Positions 47,194 to 58,761 of a stretch of DNA of 64,000 bases are shown here, piece after piece. Under the pieces are notes generated by a model. It was not told the DNA's origin. It saw only the letters and a program-made list of their open reading frames with translations, and did not search any database. Origin of the DNA: Aquilaria yunnanensis (Eukaryota > Streptophyta > Magnoliopsida > Malvales > Thymelaeaceae); the NCBI GenBank assembly GCA_039654915.1, contig CM077599.1, positions 71,950,001 through 72,014,000 on the forward strand, in the 5' to 3' direction. The position numbers were made by a program, and so were the translations under genes. Position 1 is the first letter of the stretch. Each line of letters starts with the position of its first letter.

Positions 47194-48224
47194 TTTCAGA
47201 ATTTGTCTTATCTTATTTTGGGAAAAAACATCCATATTTAGTGAATCCCAAATTTGGATTTTTCCAACAGAAGTAATTTTTATATTTAGTAAGTTTAATG
47301 ATCTTAATAGGCAATTATTAAAATTACAACATTTACCCATAAACTTTTAAGTATAATGCAATAAGGTACCTAAATTTTAAAAAATTTTATTTTAGTCACC
47401 CATAATAATTACAACATGGATCCTAAAATTTTTGAAATCATTGCACTTTCACCCAAAATTTTTTAAAATTTACAATTTAGTCACTGATAATGACCTTGAT
47501 TTGCATTTCGTTGTAATTTCAAAGAAAATTCATTGAAATATAAGCATAGCAAAATTGTCGTTGTGTATGTCTGAGTGCTAGCTGGGTGAAGATCTGAATA
47601 ATCTATACAATGATAGTTAAAGGATATAGGTTTAGAAAAACAATCAAATATTACTATCAATGTTAAATTACTTAAATATGTACTAAACTATAATGAAGAA
47701 GATTTTTATGAATATTTTAATTAAATATACAAAAAAATGAAAATTTAATTTAAATTAAATCACAAAAAAATTAAATTATTTGATTTAAATTTTTTAAAAA
47801 ATTGAATAGATTCAATCGTTTTGACTTCACACCAATAACCCACTTGAACACAAAGGTTGACCCGAATTTGACCCGAAAGCTGGCCTGAAGTTACCCGAGA
47901 CGAAAATTACCCGACCTAAAGTGAACCCGAACCCAAATAAACCTGGCCCAACCCAACCCGAACCCCAAATCAACTCAACCTGAAAATCAACCCGAACACA
48001 AATGACCTGACCTGAACCCGACCTAGACCCGAATTCATGTTAACCCGAGTAGACCCGAACCTGAATGACCTGACCCAAACCTGACTTGACCCACCCAATT
48101 GTCATCCCTAGTAATGGTGAATCACAATGTTAACTTAAAAATGGGGTAAGTGTAGGTATTTGAAACAACGAGGACAAAACTGTAGGTTTGACCAAACCTC
48201 AGAAATTTTTGTAATTTTTCTTAA

Positions 48225-48534
48225 AAAAATTAACAAAAAATATTAATTTTTTAAAAATATTTTAAAAACACTCTCTAAACTTCTTAAAATGTAAAATTTC
48301 AATTGATACAAACTAAGTGAAAAATCAACAAAATCGAAAATAATGTATTTAATAACCTATTAATTAATATTTTCCAAGCACATAATGTTTAGAAGTAACT
48401 GTTATATTTTCTTCATAAAAAATCATTATATTTTCTTTAAAAAACATTATATTTACTAAATCCTACAAGCCATCTCACTCTTATTTACTCGACTTTTTCT
48501 TCTATCCCAATTTATATGATGTCCTTTTTTTTAA
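48225..48534. other. AT-rich spacer
   Basis: No gene seen. The stretch taaacttcttaaaatgtaaaatttcaattgatac (in part, near 48275-48305) recurs in diverged form at 51420-51455, next to the Mutator-like element, so both are copies of one dispersed repeat. Confidence 0.5.
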
Positions 48535-50215
48535 AGTAACGGTGAGATTGGCAGATGATTTACCAAAGCAATTTGTTGGTTTTTGGTGGTTGGGCTGCTG
48601 GGAGAAGGATTGTCTTAATATGCAGCATCAAGGGTTGTTGCATCTTCTGAAAGGCCTTAGAGGGCTTGGAATCAAAGATCTCAGACTTTTTAATCAATTA
48701 CTGCGTGCAAAATCATTTGGCGAATATTCACAAGGAGCAACAACAAGCTGGTCTATCGAGTTCTATTTGCAAATTATGGCTGTAATCATTCCATTTGGAC
48801 AGCTAAAGCTCCGAGCAACAAATCTCCCATATGGCGCAGCCTCCTCCATGGACGATCACTCCTACAAGATTATGTCCAAAGATCTGTAGGCACTGGCTTT
48901 ATCATTCGGGTTTGAGAAGATGCATGAATTCTAATAACTTCTCCAGCTATATTCAGTACTATTGTAGGGTATACCCTTAAGGATCTTAACTTTGCAGGTT
49001 GCTGACCTTCTTCACCCTACCTAATTATGTCAGAATCTTCCCCTACTTCAACAACTCTTCACCCCCTTCGATTGCTCAGTTGATTCTCAACATCATTCCC
49101 CTTCCAAACTGCTTTAGCAATCACGATACTATGATGTGGCTTGGGAGTTCCTTGGGTTATTTCTCTGTTAAACAAGGTTACAATCTTGAACTCCAAAACA
49201 AATTGGCATCTTTGTTGAACTCTGTAGGTACCTCCCTCCGGTGTGCTCCGCATCCAAAGTTCTCTACTATTGTGAAGTCCTTATGGGCTTCCAATATTCC
49301 CAAGAAGTTTAAGGTGTTCTTACAGAAGTGCCTATCGAAAGCTTTACCAATGACAACCTCTCTTGCTAATCATAGTGATTTGATTGCTCTGACTTGCTCC
49401 CATTGTCAAGCATCTTTGGAAACAATGTTTCATTTGTTTTGGTAATGCCCTAGATCTCAATATCTGTGGCATAATTTTTGCTCTACCCCCTCACCTATGT
49501 CTTTTTCCTCTTTTGAATGTTGGCTTACTACTCTTATGAGTCAAAAACAACATTTTCCACCTGATTAGTTTCACTTTCTAGTTGCCATTCTTTGGACTAT
49601 TTGGATTAGACATAATGAGTGTGTTTTTCGGCATGTGATGTTCCATGTTCCATCCTTTCTTGTACAACGGGATGATTTGCTTACTCAACTTTCTCTCTTT
49701 GGATATGTAGCAGAACTTGTATCTGGACATGTACAATCCTCCTCCCACTTTATGTCGCACATGGGGTCTAATCAAGATATACAAAACTCTAACCTTCCGA
49801 TTATTATTGTTATTGATGGAGTATAGCGTTGTATGTCTAGTCTAGGTGTGGCAGCCTGGGTATGGATGAGAATTAATTCTCATCCTCTACTTCGCCAAAG
49901 CATCCTTATCCCCCAATGCCAATATGCACTAGAAGCTAAGCTTCGTGCTATCCAGAGGGCTATAATGATAACATCCAACCATCACCTTTCATTTGTCACT
50001 TTGCTAACCAACTGCTTGCAGGTTTTGTAGACTTTATCAAGTGGTCGTGACATAGATCTATTGCTCCAAGAGGTGGTTAGCCAAATATTGCACCTTCTCC
50101 ACTCATTCTAGCGTTGTTTGGTGGTGTTAGTACCTAGGCAAAGGGCTATTGGTGCTAACCATCTTGCAGCCTCCATCCTTTTTTCCTAGTTTTTATATTA
50201 TTCTGATTATAAAAA
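48535..50215 (+). pseudogene. LINE (non-LTR retrotransposon) 3' part: RT tail, zf-RVT and RNase H-like region
   Basis: The reading starts inside the region after the reverse transcriptase core: FVGFWWLGCWEKDCLN, GLGIKDLRLFNQLLRAKSF. It continues with the zf-RVT domain. WLGSSLGYFSVKQGYN (about 49140) leads to LWASNIPKKFKVFLQKCLSKALP and to CSHCQASLETMFHLFW.CP (about 49398-49455). An RNase H-like tail follows: GVAAWVW near 49846 and YALEAKLRAIQRAIM near 49922-49960. Frame changes and stops (for example after HLFW) show decay, and the 5' part with endonuclease and RT core is missing, the usual 5' truncation of LINEs. The end near 50200 is A-rich. Confidence 0.85.
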
Positions 50216-50217
50216 AA

Positions 50218-50748
50218 GCATAAATCCATAATTCACCTCCAAACTTTGCTGATTCGGACACTTAACCCCTTCAATTATAACTCGGGGCAACTCATCTCCA
50301 AAACTTTATAAACTGGGACATATAACCCCCTTTAACTGGTGGAAATGTTCTTTTTGTTCTTTAGAGGCTTAATTGACATTAATATTGAACAAGGAGACTG
50401 AACTTGGTATTTTAGCATATTGCTGTTTGACAGGTAGTCTTTATCTATAGCTCCAATTGACATGTTGAGGATGCTCCCAATTTTTAAGGAACTCCCTAGC
50501 CTTCTGCATGCAAAGCTGTAGAGGAATACGACTTCTCAAACAGTAATATGCTAATATGTTAATTTTGGTCTCATTATTTAATGTTATTATCATTCAAATC
50601 TCTTGAAAACCAAAAGGAACATTTCCATCAGATAGAAGGGTTAGGTGTCCCGATTTGAAAAATTTGGGGGCTGAGTTGCCCTGAATTATAGTTGAAGGGG
50701 CTATGTGTCCAAGTCAGTAAGGTTCGGAGGTAAATTGTGGATTTAGGC
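50218..50748. mobile_element. Long-TIR MITE of about 530 bp
   Basis: The left arm (50218-50330) and the reverse complement of the right arm (about 50640-50748) match over about 105 bp. Shared blocks include AAATCCA.AATT.ACCTCC, CGGACACTTA, CCCCTTCAA.TATAA and CAACTCA. Short arms, no ORF, and A-rich flanks (aaaaaaa on the left, aaaaaat on the right) suggest a Mutator-like MITE inserted at the poly(A) end of the LINE. The target duplication cannot be resolved in the A runs. Confidence 0.82.
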
Positions 50749-50749
50749 C

Positions 50750-51456
50750 TGAAAAAATATGGAGTCAAGGTCTGGATAACCTGAAATGGGCTGTGAATAT
50801 TTTAACAGTCTATGATTGCCACAAACTCATTACGATCATATAATCGTAGGGCGCATTTGTCGCACTTTTAAAATATTTTCTTAATAATAAATATGATAAA
50901 AAATTGTGTCCAACTCAAGTAAAAAGGTTAAAAAATAATAAATACCATGTGATGGGGAGTATTATAATTGGCATTATTTTTCCGTTAATTAAATTGCCTA
51001 AGTTAACTATTAGTTGAATCTACGTTCGATGGTTACTATCGTCTTTGTTACTACGAATCAAGTCCTTTTTGTATAGTTTTCACGGATATTTGCTAATATC
51101 ATATAGTCGTAGTTAATCATGATTAAAAGCTTGTTCAACTTAAGTAACGAAAATTTTATGTTCTTACAATTAGTCATCCGTTAATTCATATTAGGGCATA
51201 TCTTCTCCGGTTTTCTTAAGCGGCATATTTTCAATTTTATTTTGTTTTTATCTAAAACTAACGCTGGTTTACTGTCAATACTTTATTCAGCTAATAATAA
51301 CTTAAATGATATTTATTTATACAGCAATTGATTTTTACAATTTTCTTTCACCCACCTAGAAAGAAAAGAAAATAAAAATGTTAGCATTTCACAAAAAAAA
51401 ATGTTTCAAAAGCTATTTTTAAACTTCTTAAAACGTAGAGTTTCAATTGGTATACA
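50750..51456. other. AT-rich intergenic DNA
   Basis: No gene or clear repeat. The right margin (51415-51456) belongs to the dispersed repeat also seen near 48275. Confidence 0.4.
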
Positions 51457-51467
51457 ATTTGAGAAAA

Positions 51468-51590
51468 GACAAAAAAGGCAATTTTGCCACTGAAGTATAG
51501 GGGCTAGAGTGGTTTTGCCACTAAAGTTTCTTTATGGAGATATTTGCCATTAGCGTTTTCGATAGGGGCTTTTTTGCCACTGGCGTTAAG
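51468..51590 (+). repeat. MULE left terminal inverted repeat
   Basis: Begins GACAAAAAAGGCAATTTTGC and matches the reverse complement of 57115-57236 with about 10-15 percent mismatch. The repeated phrase TTTGCCA(C/T)T occurs four times within the TIR and may be a transposase-binding motif. Confidence 0.93.
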
Positions 51591-52234
51591 GATTCATGTA
51601 AATATACTGATAGGGTGGTGATGTGGAATTAGTTTATTGACGTGGATCTAACGTAGATAGATAGGTGGAGATATCTATTAAATGGCGCGAAACTCCCCAC
51701 ACCTACCTCCTCGTTTCCCTAGTTTCCCTCTTTTACATTGTTTAGCTCTTTTCCCTCTTGAGTCATATAAAGAATCTGAAGAAAAAAACTGAGGCCAGAG
51801 AGAAAGCAACCTTTAGTGACTCTGATGATGAGAGAGTGATCCTTGAAAAAGCTTCCATTGTTAATAAAAGTGATTAGTGAAGGAGATTGATAGGAGCAAT
51901 GAAGTCAAAAGGGAAACATTTGAGCATTGGCAGAGACAGAGGGCAAAAAAGACGCAAAAGAGGACAAAAATCTACTGTGTCAAAGTAATGGGAAGAAGAT
52001 AGAAGAGATTCTTTTCTTGGATTCCAGCATTTGATGCATATTTTTTTTGGGACATGGGATTTGCATTTTATTTTAATTGTGAAAAAGTGGGTTTTTTTAT
52101 TGTGAGAAAGTGCGTTTTTTTATTGACATTATATTTGTCTTTGATGACAGTGTGGGGGATCAAGTGGACTGTTTACTATTTAAATACATTATCCACCACA
52201 ATGGCCATTTTTAGGATGAGCCATTTAGGTATTT

Positions 52235-52255
52235 GGGGGGGGGGGGGGGGGGGGG
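52235..52255 (+). repeat. Uninterrupted run of 21 G
   Basis: Twenty-one consecutive G residues lie at the start of the MULE N-terminal domain, between an in-frame upstream part and IVFKEYFGVLDYIIKW. Such a run is rare in plant nuclear DNA and prone to polymerase slippage and sequencing error. Its true length decides the frame there. Confidence 0.95.
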
Positions 52256-55200
52256 AATTATGAACATTGTGTTCAAGGAGTATTTCGGTGTCCTTGATTA
52301 TATAATAAAGTGGTTAAACAAGTTGAAGGTAGAGAATGTGGGCAAGGTGTACTACCAGGTAACATGGGGGTTCCTTGAACATTTCCATGACATTAGGCCA
52401 ATAGAGAATGATGGTCATGCAATTGATTTTGAGGAATTAGTAGTTGAAAGAGGCTATGGTAGTATATACATTGATGATAATGACCAAGTAGAAGTAGGTA
52501 AGGGAAATAATTTGGTTGGTGTTGACTAGTCTAAGAATGAAGAGGCTGGTTCATCTAAAGTAAACGAGGCAGCGGGGACAGGTACAACTAAGGAGGTTCA
52601 TACAGAGGAAGATGCAACTACCCTTACTTGTGAGGACCAGAGAGAAGATGCGGGAGAACATGTAAGCAATCTTAAACCTAGTGAAGATAGAGGTGTTGAA
52701 GCTGAGATTGGAGAGGCTGAATGGTTAGAGTATGAGGAGTTTATTAATAACACTAGATTCCTCTTTAATGATGATGATGAGGAACTTAAAGAAGATAGGC
52801 TGAGATTAAAAGAGTTTACAACTGAAGAAAGTTTGAAGAAGAAAGTAGTTGCAAAATATGATAATGAGAAGGAGTATGAGAATGAGTCTGAGGGCTTTGA
52901 AGCCGAAGATGAAGATGCTCTAAAATTTCAAGACAACCTGTTGAAGCTGAAGATGAGGAGGCCGGTGAAGACTATTTAAGGGATGTTAACAGTGATGATG
53001 ATGTGACAGACTATTTTCCATCTTTATATGCTGGGAGTATAAACTTTGATCAAGATTCAGAGGATGAAAATTGTCCAGATTTGTTGAAATACAGAAGGAG
53101 CAGATTCCCAAGATATAATTCTAATTCTGAAAGTATAAAGTTTGAAAAGGGCATGGTTTTTTATGAGAACGTGCTATTTAAAATGCTATTACTAAGTATG
53201 CAGCACTACATCATAGAGATGTATTTTTCAAGAGGAGTGATCCTTTGAGAATCTAAGTTATCTGTGAAAAGGGTTATCTATTCAAAATTTGGTCTTCACT
53301 TAGTAGGGCACTTAGATGTTTTCAGGTGAAGAGCTTGAACAACTCTTACTCATGTAGGGTTAAGTATAAGTTGCGTTTAGTGACAGTAAGAGTTGTGGCG
53401 AAGTTGTATTGTGCAACCATAAGGAGAGATCCAACACTGAAAATAAAGCAAAATTAAAAGGATATGTTTTCAGGTGAAGAGCTTGAACAACTCTTACTTA
53501 TGTGGGGTTAAGTATAAGTTGCGTTTAGTGACAGCAAGAGTTGTGGCGAAGTTGTATTGTGCAACCATAAGGAGAGATCCAACACTAAAAATAAAGCAAA
53601 ATTAAAAGGATGCTGAAGGATGAAAGGAAGTTGAATGTCACTTTTGATATGGTGAAAAGAGCTAGACAGATTGTGAGGTATGAATTGGAGGGAAATTACA
53701 AGGATGAATACAATATTCTAAAAGATTATCAAGCAGAGTTGCTAAGGAAAAACCCATGTGGTACTATTGTTTTGGACTTGATTCCAGCTGCTGATGTGTC
53801 CCATGTTGTTTTCAATAGGATGTACTTCTACTTTGAAGCCTGTAAGAGAGGGTTCTTTGAAGGGTGTAGGCCATTGTTCAGGGTTGATGGCTGCTTCTTG
53901 AAGGGTATAGTGAAGGGTGCATTGTTGGCAGCAGTTGGGAGAGATGCAAATAACCAAATGTTTCCAATTGCATGGGCAATTGTGGAAGTGAAGAATAAAA
54001 ACTCTTGGTCATGGCTCCTCACGCCTCTCATTCATGATCTTGATATTCAAAATAGCTATAAATGGACCATTATCTCAGACCAACAAAAGGTACTGCCAAT
54101 ATGTTCTTCATTGACATTCTATAGTACAGTTGGACTAATTTATTTTAATTGATTATTGATTGCAGGGTTTGATCCCTACCATCGAGGAGCTTTTACTAAA
54201 TGCTGAACATTGTAAATGTCAAAGACATAGATGTTCCAACTGGCAAGCAACTTATAAAGGTGAAGCACTAACATTAGACAGTTTCAGGATTGCATTGCTA
54301 AAATTAATAAGTTTCCTAATGCTAAGAATGATTTGCTTAGGATAGACCCAAAGTATTGGTGTAAGGCATATTTTAGAGCTTTTCCTAAATGTGACGTTAA
54401 TCAAAACAACTTGTGTGAAGCCTTTAATGGGGTTAAGGACATATTGGAGTGCAGGCAAAAGCCTATCTCCTCAATGTTAGATGACATTAAAAAATACATG
54501 ATGAAAATGTTTCATGAGAAAAAGGAATTTTGTAAAAGGTAGACTAGTGACTATGGTGATGTGGTTCTAAAAAAACTAAACAAAAAGTATGAGAAGAGTG
54601 TAGGTGGGATGTCATATTTAATGGTGATGGTCAATATGAGGTTCAATGCAATGAGCAGTTGTTTGCTATGAAACTTGAAAAAAAGATATGTTCATGTGGA
54701 AGTTAAGAGATTTCGGGCATACCTTGTGGACGTGCAATAACCTATATTTTGGAGAAGGGTTATAAGATTGAGGATTATTTAGATGCTTATTACAAGAAGG
54801 AAATGTGCATGTTGGCTTATGGGAACTCCCTAAACCCAATTAGTGGCCCAAATGCATGGCCAATGTCTGATGTTATTTCCATTCTCCCACTTTTGGTGAG
54901 AACTAGTGTTCAGGGTAGACTTAGGAAGAACAGGAGGCATGAGCATGATGAACCAAAAAGAAAAGTCAAGCTTTCCAAGAAAGGTAATTAAAACTGTTGT
55001 GGTTTCTGTCAGCAGCAAGGATGCAATAGAAGATGCCATCCGCTTAGCACAAGGCAATCAAGTCAGCAGGTGCACTTCTGAAACTTATAGCATGTTTAGT
55101 TTGTGTCCAAAAAACATTTAATTTTCTCAGACATAATGCTAAATAGGGCAATGAGGGACCTAATCTCATGCCATTAGTGACATCACAACTGCAAATAAAG

Positions 55201-55700
55201 CAATCAAAGATAGGTCAACAGGTGATTAAATTTGCATAGTGCAATAAGTCCATGTTTATCTTAGGTATAATCTGACACAAATCTGCCTTGTAGGGTGTAC
55301 AACCTCAAACTATAAGGCAGAGAAAGAAGAAGTATCAGCATAGTGGAATTGGTGTGTTCACCAGCACATACACTAGGAAAACTGTCCATAATGTAATGAC
55401 ATAGTCTGCTAAACTATTTGAAACCTAGGCCTTTCACTCAATCTGTTCTTTTTGCATTTTCATGTGTAGTCTGCCAAGAAAGAGAGTAAGGTGTTACAAC
55501 AAGGGAAATACATACCAAGGAAGCAGCTATCATCAGGTGCAACTGATATATAGTGTAAGTTCATGTTTTCTTTTCACTAAACCTTGAACAACCTAAGGAT
55601 GTTTGTTGAAAGCTTGTCATCTTTTTATGTTCTTTATTTGTAGGTGCCACAAGTGTAGCTATGGGATGCCCCTACAAAGGAAATGTCCTCCTAAGGGTCT
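52256..55700 (+). pseudogene. MULE transposase, decayed
   Basis: The N-terminal domain at 52256-52480 (VFKEYFGVLDYIIKW, GKVYYQVTWG, GYGSIYIDD) resembles the PB1-like start of plant MULE proteins. An acidic linker follows (52530-53020, EEDAT, DDDDEELKED). The zinc-binding and DNA-binding part near 53250-53460 includes a C..F..KSLNNSH-C-RVKY pattern. The transposase core at 53610-54540 contains FFEGCRPLFRVDGCFLKG with the first acidic D, then ISDQQKG with the second D split by a 76-base GT-AG intron (54090-54165). NAEHCKCQRH and NNLCEAFNGVKDILE follow. A SWIM-like block at about 54690-54740 reads ICSCG..EISGIPCGRAI. A C-terminal GSGIGVFTS-like block lies at 55316-55400. Stops, frameshifts near 54285 and the duplication at 53317-53612 inactivate it. 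Confidence 0.85.
53317..53612 (+). repeat. 148-bp tandem duplication in the MULE transposase
   Basis: Copies at 53317-53464 and 53465-53612 are nearly identical, with four or so differences over 148 bases (for example ttcaggtgaagagcttgaac in both). The period of 148 is not a multiple of three, so the event disrupts the zinc-finger-encoding frame. High identity suggests that it happened late. Confidence 0.96.
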
Positions 55701-56219
55701 GTCATGCTGCCGGTTACTCTCCTAAAAGCCTCAAGTCAAAATAGGTTCATTCACTCTGGTGCCACATTCATAAGGGCTATGACTTCCAAACAAGAAACCA
55801 GTTGCCATCTAGCCAAAGATGCTCAAAGCCAACCAAAGCAGGATGTTACATTAGATGATCGGTTTTGTAATTTCAAACAACCTACTACCTTTTGGGACAG
55901 ATTTTGTATCTTACTCAGAGTATCAGTTTTTGGAAGCATATGCCATTGAGGCACTGTAGTGTACTTGGAATATTACAACTATTATGGCTTTAGTCTAATG
56001 AAATGATTTCAGGTCTTGAACATTTATTGAGAATCCCATACCAAAGTGCATTGCTGACAGTCTTGACTTGTGCCTTCCGAAACTATTTCATAATATACAT
56101 ACTACATTTTACAAAAGAGAAGCACAAAGATGCAAAACAAGACTTTCATTCACTTCCTCAAATCAAGCCTACATAACCCAAGTTGTTGCCTTAAACTCAT
56201 TTCAGATCTAAACAACTCA

Positions 56220-56640
56220 TTACTTTAACAACATCAACAAAACCCCAATTACAACAATAAGAGCAAATCCAATGAAAAATAAGACAAATATGACTCATTC
56301 CCTTGTTCTTACTATCATTACTTCTATCATATCTAGTTTCACACAAACATGGTTTACCAAATCCATAATTTCATTTACTCATTCATGTGTGCCCACAGAT
56401 TCATCCCCACCAGCAGCATTCTTTCCTAATCATCCCATGTTTGCTTAATGTTCTGTGGAACACACCATTGCCATTATCCACATTTTTTTTCACCATAACA
56501 ATAATAGAGCTTGGTAGGATTCCTCTCTGATTCAGAAATTTTCATTGTAGCTCGTTGCCCACAGCCACACCTTTTGTTCTAATATAGAACACCTCTATTT
56601 CCTTCAACTTCACTCCCTTTCATGCTATTCACAAGCATGC
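56220..56640 (-). pseudogene. GRF zinc-finger protein with C-terminal membrane segment, inside the MULE
   Basis: On minus, 56585-56455 encodes CGCGQRATMKISESERNP, then TKLYYCYGEKKCG, a stop, and WQWC. This fits the zf-GRF pattern (C.CG..A.......NP.R.FY.C.....CG.W.W). Downstream, after a frame change, 56400-56300 encodes a helical stretch (VNEIMDLVNHVCVKLDMIEV). 56295-56223 encodes a hydrophobic segment (VIFVLFFIGFALIVVIGVLL and three more) that ends in K and TAA, a tail-anchor-like end. Small plant proteins with zf-GRF and a terminal membrane helix are a known arrangement. Three stops and a shift make this a pseudogene. It is convergent with the transposase, within the TIRs. Confidence 0.75.
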
Positions 56641-57114
56641 TATAGGGAAAATAATGTGAATCAGTTACAGCTCCATATAAAAAATTCAGTCAACCACCCA
56701 CATTGTGCCCAATCCCTAAACTTAATTGTTACTTTAAAACTCTTAAAGCCCCAAAATTTTCGATTACCTTATTCCTTTTTCAGCTGACGAAAATCCAAGT
56801 GCTGACTAGCCTCTCTTTCCTTCTAATAGCACAGACAACGAACTTGACAGTACCACAAACGATGGCTAAGTAGAGCTCACAAACACCTTCGTCGAGGTAC
56901 AGAATGACTACTCTGTCAATCTATCCCTCTAATAATCCAAACCCTAATTCCCCCAATTCAATTAAACATTGGGTCCACCTTTCCAACCGTAAGGCTAATG
57001 TATCCAGCTTTTTTCACCAATTAATCCACATCACATTGTTATTCACGGAATATTCTTCCTCATACTGGAATATTCCTACCATTAAGTTCCATAACAGTAA
57101 AAACCTCCTTATTC

Positions 57115-57236
57115 AAAAATATCAATGGCAAAAAAGCCCCTATCAAAAACATTAATGGCAAATATCTCCGCAAACAAACTTTAATGGCAAAACTACTCTG
57201 GCCCCATACTTCAGTGGCAAAATTGCCCATTTTGCC
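57115..57236 (-). repeat. MULE right terminal inverted repeat
   Basis: The reverse complement starts GGCAAAATGGGCAATTTTGC and matches 51468-51590. The element ends at 57236, followed directly by the target duplication. Confidence 0.93.
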
Positions 57237-57249
57237 ATTTGAGAAAATA

Positions 57250-58758
57250 ATCCCTATATATAAAATAGTCGCTTTTTAAAAATCTCCTACAACTTTATCT
57301 GTTAAACTTACACTGGAGCTAAATTTGATATTTACATTTCATTTTCATTTGCAAGTAGTTTTCTGTAGAACCAGATTTGAAGCAATCTTCTCCTTTTACT
57401 TTTTTCTCCCTTCTTGAAAATGGAAGCCATAGCTTTAGAGCTTGGGTTCTGATTACATCATAGCCAGTGATAGACTGTGACAACCATAATCATCAGATCA
57501 GCTTACAATTCCTACAAACTGAATAAAAGGAAGTCATTACCCAGAATTTCCAAAAATGTACAACTCACACTTGATTCTACTCCAACTATTTGCAACCATC
57601 AACTCCACCACCCTGTTGAACAAGCCAAGCCAACCCGGATAAAAGCACGAACCTCCTGAGCAAAATACACATCAGTGAACAAGGGATTTTGTGAATTTGA
57701 GCTTCATTAAATGAGAAAATCGCAGCTACGATCATGCAAGAGGATGTAGTAGGCTCCCCACATCCTTCCAGGCACATCCCTGCACAAAACCGAAGTCATA
57801 AGAACAGAGATAGGATTTGCACTCATAAGGGCACAACAAATGGATGCCACTGTTGCTGAGATTAATCACGTCAACAAAAACAAAACGACTTCAGAATGGT
57901 AAAGTATGTTTGCAGCAGTTTCAGGCTGTGGCAACAAACAACAAAAGAACCATGTATTGTTGCTGATAATCAAGTCATGGATTTACAGTACTGTTATGTA
58001 ATAGAAGTCCAAACAAATCCACTAGGGCTGCACTTGTAGAAACATGATGTAGTTACTGCGGATCAAACTATATAAGCTCAGGCACGGCATCCCTGATGTC
58101 ATCAATCAGGAAAGCTTTTAATATTGACTAACAATACTAGTGAAGGTCACCAGTAACTTATTCTGGAATTAGAGCAAGTTATAGACATAAAACCGGGTCA
58201 AGAATGAAACTGATGCACAAGTTTTATCACTAATCATATTCATAATATCATGTGGGAGGAGGTGTACAATGAGTGAAAACAAGGCCAGACCCAGTCAACA
58301 AGTTGCCAGGTTGTACGAGGCGAATCTATGCCACCAGAAACAATGATTGTTTGGATATGCCCTTGTATAACATTGCCTTATCAAATGTACAGGCCTGCAT
58401 CATCTTTTCTGGCCAAGAAAAAAAGGTACAGGGCTGTAAGAGTCTGACTTTCCTCGAGGTGTGGGCCCTGTACTCCTCTACATCCAGGACATGGACAGCT
58501 CAGACTAAATTTTTTTTTTAACAGCTTGTGACAGAAAAGAAGAAAATGAAATGGCAAGGCGCAAACCTCTGTGGCAATGACCATGTCATGGACTTGATTG
58601 ATTCTTCATGCAGCAAATTACTACATTTCTTGGTGGCATCTGACCACTGCCAAAGATTGTTAGGTTTCTTTTTTAATCTTTACAAAAATAAAAGAGAAAC
58701 TTATTTGGGATTCCCTAAAAATTCAGTCCATCATAGACAAGGTCAGAAGAAACTTGTG
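57250..58758. other. Downstream region of the coiled-coil gene, unresolved
   Basis: On minus this should contain the last exon or exons and 3' UTR of the coiled-coil gene. I could not identify a convincing continuation of its heptad sequence after the exon ending at 58762. A minus ORF at 57586-57777 and two ORFs around 58381-58620 have no recognisable domain. No tandem or inverted repeat was seen. Confidence 0.4.
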
Positions 58759-58761
58759 CAC

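Larger units (their letters stand above)
45249..48110. mobile_element. hAT element with perfect 8-bp target duplication, nested in the TIR element
   Basis: The termini TAGGGATGGCAA and TTGTCATCCCTA form an 11-12-bp inverted repeat, and GTAATGGT flanks both sides exactly (45241-45248 and 48111-48118). Both ends carry dense ACCCGAACCCGA-type subterminal repeats (45265-45545 and about 47850-48090), as in many plant hAT elements. No transposase is recognisable in the 2862 bp. The element is itself interrupted by another TIR element at about 45892-47193. Confidence 0.94.
43367..48222. mobile_element. Long-TIR element (Mutator-like candidate) hosting nested insertions
   Basis: The left end (about 43367-43470) and the reverse complement of the right end (about 48118-48222) align over about 100 bp. 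Shared blocks include AAAAATTAC, CTACAGTTTTG or CTACAGTTTTA, GTTTCAAATAC and GTGATTCAC. No transposase is seen. The interior is GC-richer, with UTR-like CT-rich tracts and an internal tandem duplication. I could not match a target duplication at the outer ends. Long TIRs without a transposase suggest a non-autonomous Mutator-like element, possibly with captured gene DNA. Its right part is interrupted by the hAT at 45249-48110. Confidence 0.7.
51468..57236 (+). mobile_element. Mutator-like element (MULE) with TIRs and 11-bp target duplication
   Basis: Terminal inverted repeats of about 120 bp occupy 51468-51590 and 57115-57236. Shared blocks include GGCAATTTTGCCACTGAAGT, GGAGATATTTGCCATTA and GATAGGGGCTTTTTTGCCA. 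The 11-mer ATTTGAGAAAA flanks both sides exactly (51457-51467 and 57237-57247), within the 8-11 bp range of Mutator insertions. The 5769-bp interior holds a decayed transposase on plus and a decayed GRF zinc-finger gene on minus, an arrangement that suggests a once autonomous two-gene element. Exact ends and duplication suggest a later insertion than most neighbours, though the genes are broken. Confidence 0.95.
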
